Positions 23,301 through 29,145 of a stretch of 64,000 nt of DNA are shown in pieces. The number at the start of each line of letters is the position of its first letter. Position 1 is the first letter of the stretch. Made by a program: the position numbers and the translations under genes. Below the pieces are notes generated by a model. That model did not search any database. It saw only the letters and a program-made list of their open reading frames with translations, and was not told the origin of the DNA. The stretch is from Paenibacillus silvae (GTDB lineage Bacteria > Bacillota > Bacilli > Paenibacillales > Paenibacillaceae), in the NCBI RefSeq assembly GCF_014639235.1, contig NZ_BMFU01000015.1:40489-104488 (forward strand), given 5' to 3'.

Positions 23301-26300
23301 ACTTCCTCCTGCGTTCTTCCGGCAATCGGCGTTCCAATGATCAAATCCTCTTGGCCCGAATATTTGTGCATCAGGATGGAATAAGCCGACAAAAGCACCA
23401 TGTACAGCGTTGTGCCTGTTCGTGCCGCCAGCTCTTTCAGCTTCTCTGTCCGCTCTTTCCCGATGTAAAACTTCACGGTACGTCCGTCAAAGTTCTGCAC
23501 CGCTGGCCGCGGGAAATCGGCGGGCAGGTCCAGAATCGGCAGCTCGCCGGATAACTGCTCCAGCCAGTACGCCTTCTGCGGCTGAAGCAATTGATCATAA
23601 GCTTCGGAATGCTGCCAAACGGCATAATCTTTATATTGGATTTGCAGCGGAGCCAGCTGCTCTCCCCGATACAAGCGACTGAACTCGTCAAAGAGCAGTG
23701 CTGTCGAGATGCCATCCGAGACAATATGATGCATATCGAACAACAGAATGTGACGGTTTCCGGCAACTTTGATCAGACCAATCCGCAGAAGTGGTGGCTT
23801 TGTCAGATCAAACGGGCGATAATAAGCTTCTACCACTCGATGCACTTCCTGCCCACTCGCCTCATAATAATCGACTGCAAACTCCACCTCGTTATAGATA
23901 CGCTGCACAAGCTCGCCTTGAACCTGCTCGATCCCGGTACGTAGCGTCTCATGACGCTGAATCAATTCCTGAAACGCGTGCTCGACACGCGTACGATCCA
24001 GCTTGCCTTCAAGATGAAGCGCAGCGGACATATTGTAGCTGCGGTCGGCTCCTTCAAGCTGGCTCAGGACATACAGACGCTTTTGCTCGGATGAAACCGG
24101 ATAGTACTCAGCCTCAGCTGCCTTTGTTATCTCATACGTCTCCTGATGCTTTAAACCGCCGATTCTTAGAGCCAGCTGCTCGATCGTGGTATAGCGGAAA
24201 ACATCACGGAGCGGAACCTCGACTTGCAGCTCTTTTCGAATTTTGGAAACGAGCGAAGAAGCGCGCAAGGAATGACCACCAAGGTCGAAGAAGTCATCCT
24301 GCACCCCTACCCTGGCTATACCCAGCACTTGCTGCCACATGAGAGCAAGTCTGGTTTCCAGTGTTGTGCGAGGGGCCACATACTCGCGGCCTGCTTCCAT
24401 CTCTCCCGTCGGTTCAGGCAGGGCCTTGCGATCAATTTTGCCATTCGGGGTGAGAGGAAGCTGATCAAGAGATAACAGCCGGGCCGGGACCATATGTGCA
24501 GGCAGCTCTTGCTTTAATTGAAACAGCAGATCACTCAACTGCAAGGATGCATCCGCTACTACATAGCCGCACAAATACTTGTGCCCCTGATCATCCGTGC
24601 GGTCTATGACTACAGCATGTTTGACGTCCGGAAAACGCAACAGGGCCGTTTCTACTTCACCAAGTTCGATTCGGAACCCGCGAATTTTGACCTGATAGTC
24701 GATCCGGCCGATAAAATCAACGTTGCCATCCTCCAGCCAGCGGGCTACATCACCTGTCCGGTACAGACGTTCTCCAGGCACAAACGGGCTGTTCGCAAAC
24801 TTCTCCGCAGTTAAGTCGGGACGATTCCAATACCCGCGTGCTACCCCGGGACCGCCGATAACAAGCTCACCCGGAACCCCTACAGGAACTGGATTCAATG
24901 CAGCATCGACAATATAAAATCGGGCGTTCAGCCAAGCCTTGCCAATCGGCACATGCCCCGATGATGGCAATCTCTCCAAGGGCTCATCGTAAAAGCTGCT
25001 ATCAATCGCCGCTTCGGTAACGCCATAGCTGTTGATGATGCGGAATTGTTCGCCGAATCGTTCCTGCAGCCAACGGTAATCGGTAACACTGCAAGCATCC
25101 GAGCTGGTAATCAGCAGCTGCATCGAGCTAACGTGCAGCCCTTCTTCATCAATATGCTGCATGAACGGCAGAATGAGTGCAGGCGTCGATTCGAATACCG
25201 TAATGTTTTGCTCCCGAATCCAGCCGTATAAACGGTTCGGATCAATTCGGTCATCCTTGGGCACAATCACCATCGTACCGCCGTTATACAACGTACGCAC
25301 AATGTCCCCGACGAACACGTCAAACGAGAAACTGGCCAGCTGCAGCAGCCGTACCGGGAACTGATCCAGACGGTACTCTCGCCGGTATGCGTCTGCCGTA
25401 TTCATAAGACTGCCGTGTTCAATCATAACGCCTTTCGGTTGTCCCGTTGTACCTGAGGTGTAAATGACATAAGCCAGATCTTGAGGGGCGCTATGCGCAG
25501 ATTCAAACTCCACGGCCAAGGCATCCCGCTTATACATCTGTTCATCGTCCAGCGCATAGACCGCTTGAAGCTTCAACTGCTCATCAGCCAACCAGCCTTC
25601 GGCACGCTCGAGCAGATGACGCTGTGTAAGCAGCACCGATGCTTCGCTATCGCTGAGCATATATTCAATTCTCTCCGCTGGATAATCGGGGTCCAGTGGA
25701 ACATAAGCTCCGCCGGCTTTCCAGACGGCAAGCACACCGACCAGCAGCTCCACCGAACGCTCCGCCCAGATGCCTGTAATTGTCTCCCTTCCCACACCCT
25801 GTTCACGAAGGAGAGAAGCCAGGCAATCGGCACGTTCATTCAATTCGCCGTAGGTCAGCTGTTGATCCATGTAAACAACTGCCGGATGATCCGGGATGTC
25901 CCTGGCCAACCTTTCAACAACCCGATGAAACACTTCTCCCTCGCTCAGCCCTGCCACCGGCGGATTAAACACGTTAAGTATACGTCGTCTCTCCTCATCG
26001 CTCAGCAGAGAAATCTCCCGTATAGGCAGCTCGGGAAACTGAAGAAACTGATCCAGGACGGTTACATACTGCTCCATGATCCGATCAATCTCGGCCTTCT
26101 CGAACAAACCGGTACGGTAGGACGCATGAAGAGTAATATAGTCATCATTCAGCATATGGTCGAAGCGCAGCAGCAAGTCGTCCATCTCATGTCTGGCAAA
26201 GTGCGCCTCCAGGCGTACCTTGATTTCTTCGTATTCCTCAATTTTCAAAGGAAGATATTCCAGCGATGTGCGGAACAGCTCCGAAAGATCATTGCGTCCA

Positions 26301-27319
26301 TGTTGCTCGCGTAAATACTGGATCAATTGATTATACGGATATTTCTGATACCGCAGATCGGCTGTATTTTCCTTGGAGACCGTTTGAAGCAAGGAAAGCA
26401 CATGCTCGTCCGGATTCATCTGAATGCGCGTAGCTACGGTGCTGACAAACATGCCGATCGTTTCTTTTTCCTTCTTGCTGGTGCGATTGGCGAAAACTGT
26501 ACCGACTGGAACATCGGTGTTATCGGTCAACTTGTATAACAAAACGTACATGGCAGACATAAATAACGTATATAAACTGACCTGATATTGTTCGCTGAAG
26601 GCCAGAATGCGTTCATAACGGGAACCCTCCAAAGTAATGAAACGTGTATTGGATTCACTGCCAATCGAGAATGGCGGAACCGATTTAATGCCGGTCGTTT
26701 CTGGCAATGTGCTGTATTTGTTCAGCCAGTATTGCCTGCCTTTTTGATAACGCGGCGACTGCTCATATTCTTGTTCTGCTGAAATATAGTCCTGATAGGA
26801 GGGGGCTTGATAACTTTCGGAAATGCCTTTTCCTTTGCGCAGTTCCAGATATTTTTCCATCACCGCATGAAGCAGCGCATTAACAGACAAGCCGTCAGCG
26901 ATAATATGATTGATCGTCAAATTCAGCCATACCTGACCATTCGCAAAATGAATAATCGTAAATTGGTAGAGATGTTCATCGAACACGCTGGCCGGCTTTT
27001 CGCTTACTTCTTTAATCCAATCATCATATTGTTCAGCTGTGCCTACGACGAGACGACTTATCCTGGCTTGAACATTCTCCGGCTCCTCGAACCACTGCGT
27101 TGGATTCTGCACATCCCCGCTAATGCGGATTCGGAAAGCATCATATGTTTTGACAATTTCAGTCGCCGCACGCTCCAATAGCTGTGTGTCGATCTCGCCC
27201 GTAATCTGGTAGGTCGCGGAAAGTGTCGTAATAGACGTTCCCGGATTCATCATTTCCATGAACCATATTCGGCGCTGCGCTTGCGTCAATCCATATTGCG
27301 TCTTGCTCTTCTCTCTCAC
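8357..27319 (-). CDS. pmxE: Polymyxin synthetase PmxE, NRPS modules 1-5
   Basis: An uninterrupted 6320-residue multimodular synthetase. Order (approximate residues): starter C1 1-450 (NHIIADG), A1 470-960, T1 about 1013; C2, A2 about 1718, T2 about 2064; C3, A3 about 2831, T3 about 3183 (LGGDSIK), E 3235-3690; C4 (HHHILMDG, D-C-L type), A4 about 4381, T4 about 4731; C5, A5 about 5472, T5 about 5826; terminal C6 5875-6300 (HHIVTDG). Pocket residues are D-V-G-E-I-S-S/A-I-D for A1, A3, A4 and A5 (diaminobutyrate) and D-F-W-N-I-G-M-V-H for A2 (threonine). C1 should attach the fatty acid; C6 should join residue 5 to residue 6 held on PmxA. The start is GTG with GGGGAG nine bases upstream. It is the last gene of the operon but the first enzyme in assembly. 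Confidence 0.96.
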   Translation of the reverse strand: MREKSKTQYGLTQAQRRIWFMEMMNPGTSITTLSATYQITGEIDTQLLERAATEIVKTYDAFRIRISGDVQNPTQWFEEPENVQARISRLVVGTAEQYDDWIKEVSEKPASVFDEHLYQFTIIHFANGQVWLNLTINHIIADGLSVNALLHAVMEKYLELRKGKGISESYQAPSYQDYISAEQEYEQSPRYQKGRQYWLNKYSTLPETTGIKSVPPFSIGSESNTRFITLEGSRYERILAFSEQYQVSLYTLFMSAMYVLLYKLTDNTDVPVGTVFANRTSKKEKETIGMFVSTVATRIQMNPDEHVLSLLQTVSKENTADLRYQKYPYNQLIQYLREQHGRNDLSELFRTSLEYLPLKIEEYEEIKVRLEAHFARHEMDDLLLRFDHMLNDDYITLHASYRTGLFEKAEIDRIMEQYVTVLDQFLQFPELPIREISLLSDEERRRILNVFNPPVAGLSEGEVFHRVVERLARDIPDHPAVVYMDQQLTYGELNERADCLASLLREQGVGRETITGIWAERSVELLVGVLAVWKAGGAYVPLDPDYPAERIEYMLSDSEASVLLTQRHLLERAEGWLADEQLKLQAVYALDDEQMYKRDALAVEFESAHSAPQDLAYVIYTSGTTGQPKGVMIEHGSLMNTADAYRREYRLDQFPVRLLQLASFSFDVFVGDIVRTLYNGGTMVIVPKDDRIDPNRLYGWIREQNITVFESTPALILPFMQHIDEEGLHVSSMQLLITSSDACSVTDYRWLQERFGEQFRIINSYGVTEAAIDSSFYDEPLERLPSSGHVPIGKAWLNARFYIVDAALNPVPVGVPGELVIGGPGVARGYWNRPDLTAEKFANSPFVPGERLYRTGDVARWLEDGNVDFIGRIDYQVKIRGFRIELGEVETALLRFPDVKHAVVIDRTDDQGHKYLCGYVVADASLQLSDLLFQLKQELPAHMVPARLLSLDQLPLTPNGKIDRKALPEPTGEMEAGREYVAPRTTLETRLALMWQQVLGIARVGVQDDFFDLGGHSLRASSLVSKIRKELQVEVPLRDVFRYTTIEQLALRIGGLKHQETYEITKAAEAEYYPVSSEQKRLYVLSQLEGADRSYNMSAALHLEGKLDRTRVEHAFQELIQRHETLRTGIEQVQGELVQRIYNEVEFAVDYYEASGQEVHRVVEAYYRPFDLTKPPLLRIGLIKVAGNRHILLFDMHHIVSDGISTALLFDEFSRLYRGEQLAPLQIQYKDYAVWQHSEAYDQLLQPQKAYWLEQLSGELPILDLPADFPRPAVQNFDGRTVKFYIGKERTEKLKELAARTGTTLYMVLLSAYSILMHKYSGQEDLIIGTPIAGRTQEEVQPIVGMFINTLAIRSRPERSKPYLSYLEEIKNITLGAFEHQNYLFEDLVESLQIPRATGRNPLFDTFFSLQNTENEQIVIEGLEQSFYPLENLTSKFELLLDISELHGQLECRLEYATALYKQETAERFARHYDKLLHTIATAPDGDIASLGMLTQEEIHELVHDFNDLEAEYPRQQTIHGLFEEQAEHYPNNVAVVMNERQLTYRELNERSNCLARKLRETGVEADQLVAILAERSLDMVVGILAILKAGGAYVPVDPDYPQERIRFMIEDSGAPLLLIQKHLHEKTDFAGPRLELNDFVLEDSWTNHSADAREASNLEPISGPDNLAYVIYTSGTTGKPKGTLIEHKNVVRLLFNDKNLFDFGPSDTWTLFHSFCFDFSVWEMYGALLYGGKLVIVPPLTAKNPADFLALLSREQITILNQTPTYFYQLLREVLAEHPYNLRIRNVIFGGEALSPLLLKGFKTKYPETKLINMYGITETTVHVTYKEITWTEIEAAKSNIGKPIPTLRVYVLDENRRPVPIGVAGEMYVAGEGLARGYLNRPDLTAEKFVDSPFAEGDKLYRSGDLAAWLPDGNIEYLGRIDHQVKIRGYRIELDEIETQLLNVQGVEEAVVLARQDNGGENALVAYFVAERTLTVSDIRATLAQGMPGYMIPSYFVQLERMPLTSNGKVDRKALPEPQGSMQTGVEYVAPRNRTESELVNIWEDVLGYSGIGVLDNFFELGGHSLRATSLVSKIRKEMNVEVPLRDVFRLTTVESMAEAISSLEKTLQSSIPKAEERVYYPVSSAQKRLFVLHQLDELELNYNLPSALQLEGALNETRVEAALAALVARHDMLRTGFEIVNGEPVQHIHPFVAFKIEKLQASEDQIAALLESFIQPFDLTRPPLLRAMLIELEQEKFLLVLDMHHIGSDGLSMDILLREFVQLYNGETLPEIRIQYKDYAVWQQSEEQRQSIQQQEQYWRGVYSSEPPVLELPLDFPRPFIQQFDGQTLTFALDAEKSEALKRLAGDSGATLYMLLLAAYSVLLHKYAGQEDIVVGTPIAARSHADLQPIIGMFVNTLALRLGPAAERTFLDYLQEVKETTLGAYEHQDYPFEELVEALQVSRDLSRNPLFDTMFSLQKHESLDLTMEGIHWSLFDIEEKTAKFDLSLDIVETGNELLCKIEYATSLFRPETIVRLANHYEQLLSSILADPDAQIADLNILTSSEMHDLLVRFDVSCPALANRYNTEGAGLEADELSESWRESTFHELFEQQAERTPEALAVVCEDNKLTYADLNSRANSLAYALRAHGVRPEQVVGILAGRSVELLIGVLAVWKAGGAYVPLDPDYPVERIEYMLADSGAAVLLTQTCLLEQAETWRSNGALVLQTVLALDDAATYSLEAIETAAGLQTLCQSGSEEKVLAPAEPSAAETSATAEAEIHRLAAVPACNPANVNKPHDLAYVIYTSGTTGRPKGVAVEHRSLVNTAAGYRRDYRLDQFPIRLLQLASFSFDVFVGDIARTLYNGGTMIIVPKEDRIDATRLYGWIHDYAITVFESTPALIIPFMEHVYAEGLDLSSMQLLITSSDACNVADYRTLQERFGSQFRIINSYGVTEAAIDSSFYDEPLSKLPKTGSVPIGKAWLNAKFYIVDAHLKPVPIGVLGELVIGGAGVARGYLNRPDLTEEKFVDSPFVTGERLYRTGDLARWMPDGNVDFIGRIDNQVKIRGYRIELGEIEAAMKNVADVEQALVIDRMDERGQKYLCGYVVANSDFDLEQLVTHLEAALPSHMVPLRMMRLDQMPLTPNGKIDRKALPVPEGSMRYEAVYTAPRTPGEQALASVWQSVLGLERVGTMDNFFALGGDSIKALQVSSRLLQTGYKLVMKDLFHYPTISALSMRLQTVERTASQAEVTGEVVLTPIQSWFFEQNPADIHHSNQAFMQFSKQGFDEEALCQAVRQLIVHHDALRTVYRATEHGYAAWNRGAEENEALFDLEIIDFRGTLDVKNAVEAKASEIQASIDLEYGPLVKLGLFRCDDGDHLLIAIHHLVVDSVSWRILLEDLATGYDQARQGQPIRLPLKTDSFQLWAKQLADYANGSAIESEREHWHNIEQLTYEPLSRDFEQERSMLKDSGLVSVRWTAAETEQLLKQAHLAYHTEMNDLLLAALSLAVHAWSGHERVLVNLEGHGREELFQNVDITRTVGWFTSQFPVVLEPGHADNLGHQVKRVKEGLRRIPNKGIGYGILRYLAETRGDERFVLAPEISFNYLGQFDQDYDGSGSQPSPFSPGSDSSPNAMMDFVLDINGMVSEGVLELNIRYGKTQYKRETVERLGTLLQSSLREIISHCISKEKPELTPSDVLLQDMTVEELEQLTEHTAVLGELENVYTLTPLQKGMLFHSLLDADSEAYFEQVTFDLHGSLNVEAFTQGLDTLVQRNEALRTNFVTGWRDEPIQVVFRERKCEVYFEDIRPSYHKDPEKTIAEFVSEDKANKFDLAQGSLMRVTVLRTGEESYHVIWSHHHILMDGWCMSFMIKEVFDTYFAIQEKHAPELPPVTSYSKYIEWLEAQDAAKASLYWSEYLAGYDQQTRLPQEKTQLRQHAFEMAEMDVELGKGLTGQIERAARQQQVTLNTFMQTIWGLVLQIYNNSEDVVFGSVVSGRPAEIPGIESMIGLFINTIPVRIQGKAEHTVADILRTTQDQALASRAYETYPLFEIQSLSEQKRDLINHIMVFENYPMEEQIEQVVGGDQNALTIANIQSPEQTNYDLDITVIPEEQILLRFTYNALTFEADGIRQLCGHFVRALEQAVVNPNMRINELQLLTAAEKEEIISAFNPAQPEAAPVAAFHRLFEKQAERTPEAEAVVYENDRLTYAELNARANRLAATLRTSGIGRESIVGILAERSVDLLIAVLAVWKAGGAYVPLDPDYPADRVRFMLEDSGAKVLLTQTPLRERAETWLSAAQLALATVLYLDDEAAYSEQQTNAPMMGSDQDASITSGVVSDMDSFHEARPEDLAYVIYTSGTTGKPKGVMIEHRSLVNTAAGYRREYRLDQFPVRLMQLASFSFDVFVGDIARTLYNGGTMVIVPKDDRIDPSRLHHWMEREQVTIFESTPALIVPFMQYVYEQKLDIRSMELLITSSDSCSVADYRTLQERFGSSFRIINAYGVTEAAIDSSFYDEPLSQLPQTGHVPIGKAWLNATFYIVDAHLNPVPVGVLGELVIGGVGVARGYLNRAELTAEKFVDSPFVAGERLYRTGDLARWMEDGNVDFIGRIDNQAKIRGYRIETGEVEAKLLSAAGVKEAVVVVMEDQEGQKALCAYYTVEEVLSASDLKSIISSELPGYMIPSYFVELEQLPLTPNGKIDRKALPAPKGGGHEYVAPRTELEQKLAAIWQEVLLQEQLVGVTDNFFDLGGHSLRATTLVSKMHKELGIEFPLRDVFHYSTVEEMAAAMERLESSSFTSIPAVETAEYYPLSSAQKRLYILNQLEGGKLSYNIPGAMVLEGKLDLQRFEEAFRRLVARHETLRTGFEMVHGEAVQRIYEDAAFQVEYVQISEEQAEETVRQFVRAFDLAKPPLLRVGLAKLAPDRHILMFDTHHIVSDGVSMDVMIEEFVHLYSGQSLEPLRIQYKDYAVWQQSDEQKLQLAKQEAYWLNMFSGELPVLEMPTDYPRPAMQSYEGHSLQLYMNREKTECLKRIAAENGATLYMVLLAAYNVLLHKYSGQEDVVVGTPIAGRNHSDVQPLIGMFVNTLAIRSYPAAGKTFLDYLQEIKETTLGAFEHQNYPFEELVDQVNVARDLRRHPLFDTMFALQNTENVEIQLPGLHLSTYASEETVSKFDLSLDVTEIEDGLEVLFEYATALYKTKTVEQLAAHYLQLLESILYNPSATIAELDMLTAEEKEEMISAFNPAQSEAAPVAAFHRLFEKQAERTPEAEAVVYENDRLTYAELNVRANRLAATLRTSGIGRESIVGILAERSVDLLVAVLAVWKAGGAYVPLDPDYPADRIRFMLEDSGAKVLLTQTALRERAEAWLDEAQLALATVLYLDDEASYSEERTNAPMLGSNQDSSLVSGKLTGAVNGGSKSDLNVLDDVDVIGMDSFHEARPEDLAYVIYTSGTTGKPKGVMIEHRSLVNTAAGYRREYGLDQFPVRLMQLASFSFDVFVGDIARTLYNGGTMVIVPKDDRIDPSRLHHWMERERVTIFESTPALIVPFMQYVYEQKQDIRSMELLITSSDSCSVADYRTLQERFGSSFRIINAYGVTEAAIDSSFYDEPLTQLPQTGHVPIGKAWLNAKFYIVDAHLNPVPVGVLGELVIGGTGVARGYLNRAELTAEKFVDSPFVAGERLYRTGDLARWMEDGNVDFIGRIDNQAKIRGYRIETGEIESQLLQVAGVREAVVLVRSDANGQKALCAYYTTDSGLLAIDIKRAISSELPGYMIPSYFIELEQVPLTPNGKIDRKALPTPEEGISADREYVAPRNELETKLAAIWQDVLGLSKEIGVHDNFFDLGGHSLRATALVSKVHKTLSVDLPLRDVFQHSTVEAMAKAISRLEQQEFLSIPVLNKQDRYPLSSVQKRLYIQQQMQGAELSYNMSGMTVLVGGLERERFEAALKGLIARHEILRTGFDMVDGEPVQRIYADLEFAVEYTKATESETKCIADAFVRVFDLHLPPLLRVGLVEWEAERHLLMLDIHHIVTDGMSMGIFVEELLRLYNGETLEPLRIQYKEFAAWQQSEYVKDRLKRQEAYWLDMLNGDLPTLELPTDFARPAVRSFEGDVLPFSINKQMTESLQRIADENGATLYMVLSAVYSVLLSKYSGQEDFIVGTPVSGRTHADLEPLIGMFVNTLAIRHYPSGEKTFLAYLNEVKETMLGAYDHQDYPFEELVTKLQVPRDQSRNPVFDVMFALETKEDNVQSFGDIQIESYPEKHTVSQFDLTLIISMLDEGMNGQFEYATKLFTRNLIDNFAQDLLVIIEQIGEQPSMLLKDVSLIGPSEQEQDDLETIDIMF
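10200..11640 (-). repeat. Dab adenylation domain A5, near-identical copy
   Basis: The adenylation domain of module 5 is almost identical to those of module 4 (about 13470-14870), module 8 (about 39520-40910) and module 9 (about 36310-37680), including pocket residues and the stretch around YVIYTSGTTGKPKGVMIEH. A1 and A3, which select the same amino acid, have diverged further. The four copies form long dispersed direct repeats. Confidence 0.85.
16330..17632 (-). other. Epimerization domain in module 3 of PmxE
   Basis: The domain begins near EVTGEVVLTPIQSWFFEQNP and contains IHHLVVDSVSWRILLEDL, whose HHxxxDxxSWRI pattern marks an epimerase rather than a condensation domain. The preceding carrier has LGGDSIK, as expected before an E domain, and the next C domain is of the D-C-L type. 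Together these predict that Dab3 is converted to the D form and passed on as such. Confidence 0.93.
21489..22775 (-). repeat. Thr adenylation domain A2, repeated in pmxB
   Basis: This stretch of about 1.3 kb encoding the Thr2 adenylation domain is nearly identical, at both nucleotide and protein level, to the Thr10 adenylation domain of pmxB (about 32203-33483). Both share the D-F-W-N-I-G-M-V-H pocket. Only scattered substitutions are visible. Confidence 0.88.
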
Positions 27320-27411
27320 ATCGACACACTCCCCGTTAATAGAGATTTATATAGATAGGTTTCGTCTTCGTACATAGAGATCAGCCGGAAGCTACCCGCC
27401 GTCAAGCCAGT

Positions 27412-29145
27412 TTAGCCATACAACCGAGCATAGTACCCCCCAAGCGCCAGCAAATCCTGATGAAGGCCACGCTCGACTACCTTGCCCTGATTCATAACAG
27501 TAATCCAATCCGCCTGTTCGACAGTGCTGAGGCGGTGAGCAATCAGAATTGTGGTGCGCCCCTTCATCAATCGGTTCAGGGCCTGCTGTACCCAATGCTG
27601 GGATTCGTTATCCAATGCAGAGGTTGCTTCGTCCAGCAGCAGAATCGGAGCATCCTTGAGTATCGCCCGGGCGATGGCAATTCGCTGCCTTTGTCCCCCT
27701 GATAATGAGGCTCCCCTCTCTCCCACTGGCGTTTTATACTGTTCAGGAAGCTCCTGGATAAAATGATGAGCATACGCCGCTTTGGCTGCTTCGATCACTT
27801 CTTCAGCCGTCGCTTCCGGCTTGCCGTAGCGAATATTTTCCTCAATCGTACCCGTAAACAAAAATGGCTCCTGCGGAACGTATGCAATCTGCTTGCGAAT
27901 GTCATTCAACGTGTAATGGCCAAACGGTTTACCTTGGAGCAGAATTTCCCCGCTTTCTACAGGATAAAAGCCAAGCAGCAGCTTGATCAGCGTACTTTTG
28001 CCGCTGCCGCTGGCCCCCACAATCGCAGCAACCTGACCAGGAAACACCTTCATGGACAGGTCAACGAGCACCTTTTGGTTCGCCTGATAGGAAAATTGCA
28101 CCTCACGAAACTCCACCGCAGCCTTCGACTCATGTTTGCTGTGAATGGAACCCAGACGCTCGGGCTCTTCTTCCTGTTCCAGTACTTCTTGTATCCGGTG
28201 AGCGCCAGCGAGCGAATTTTGGGTCATGGACAGCACCAGGCCCAGGTTCAACAAAGCATGCGTTAGATTCACTTGCAGCACTGCCAGCGCCGCGACACTT
28301 CCCATCCCCATGAGCCCGTAAGCATATAGAAGACTGCCGATGACAATGATTCCACAAAACGTGACGTAGCTTATAAAATGGTTCACTGCGGCTTGCAGAC
28401 CATTCTTCTGCGCCGTTTTCCTTAGCGTCTGCGTCATCTGTTCGTTCAACGTCTCGTACTGGCTATATATCGTGCGTATGCGGAACAGCTTCACCAATTG
28501 AATGCCACCCATAAAATCCTTGAATTTCTCGGTCATTTTACCGAGCGTTTGCAAGCCTTGTTCAGACAAGGTACGAATATCCCGTGCAAATTTCAGGCTA
28601 ACCGCAGAGGACAGCAGCAAAATGAGGAAGGACACCCCTGCAAACCGCCAATCAATTAACACCATGGAAACAATGGAGCCGATGCAAAAAACAATTTGAA
28701 GCAGCAAAACAAAGTAGACCTGCGAAAATGTAAACTCAACGGTAGTTACATCATTGTTCACTCGCGACAATAAGTCACCATGATGTGTCTGCTCCAAAAA
28801 CCTCGGCCGCACCCGGCACAGCTTGTCATAAAGACGTTGACGAATGTGTAACACCGTTAGCTCAACACTGCGTTGATATAAGTAAATGAACCAGGGGGAT
28901 ATGATATTTTCCAGAAACAGGGCCACCCCCAAAATAACAAAGGCTTGCACCATGAGGGACGTATCACGGGATACGGCAAAATCAACCAGGTTATGTACGA
29001 CCAGACTGAAGGCAATCAGGAACAAGGTCTGGGTGAGCGCCGTTACAGCCAAGCCAATGGCGTACTGGGTTTTGTGCTTGCGATTCATAAACGTCAACAA
29101 GTAGCCTAGTTCTTTCACTTGTGAAAGCCATCTGCCCTTTCTCAT
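27412..29145 (-). CDS. pmxD: ABC exporter PmxD (membrane-ATPase fusion)
   Basis: A 577-residue half-transporter. Six membrane helices (about residues 25-310) are followed by a nucleotide-binding domain with Walker A GASGSGKST, the signature LSGGQRQRIAIARA, Walker B ILLLDEATSALD and the switch His in LIAHRLST. The fold is that of type IV exporters such as MsbA/LmrA. With PmxC it probably moves polymyxin out of the cell and gives some self-protection. The ATG overlaps the pmxC stop by four bases, so the two are translationally coupled; pmxE begins 92 bases downstream. Export of this peptide is inferred from gene context. Confidence 0.93.
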   Translation of the reverse strand: MRKGRWLSQVKELGYLLTFMNRKHKTQYAIGLAVTALTQTLFLIAFSLVVHNLVDFAVSRDTSLMVQAFVILGVALFLENIISPWFIYLYQRSVELTVLHIRQRLYDKLCRVRPRFLEQTHHGDLLSRVNNDVTTVEFTFSQVYFVLLLQIVFCIGSIVSMVLIDWRFAGVSFLILLLSSAVSLKFARDIRTLSEQGLQTLGKMTEKFKDFMGGIQLVKLFRIRTIYSQYETLNEQMTQTLRKTAQKNGLQAAVNHFISYVTFCGIIVIGSLLYAYGLMGMGSVAALAVLQVNLTHALLNLGLVLSMTQNSLAGAHRIQEVLEQEEEPERLGSIHSKHESKAAVEFREVQFSYQANQKVLVDLSMKVFPGQVAAIVGASGSGKSTLIKLLLGFYPVESGEILLQGKPFGHYTLNDIRKQIAYVPQEPFLFTGTIEENIRYGKPEATAEEVIEAAKAAYAHHFIQELPEQYKTPVGERGASLSGGQRQRIAIARAILKDAPILLLDEATSALDNESQHWVQQALNRLMKGRTTILIAHRLSTVEQADWITVMNQGKVVERGLHQDLLALGGYYARLYG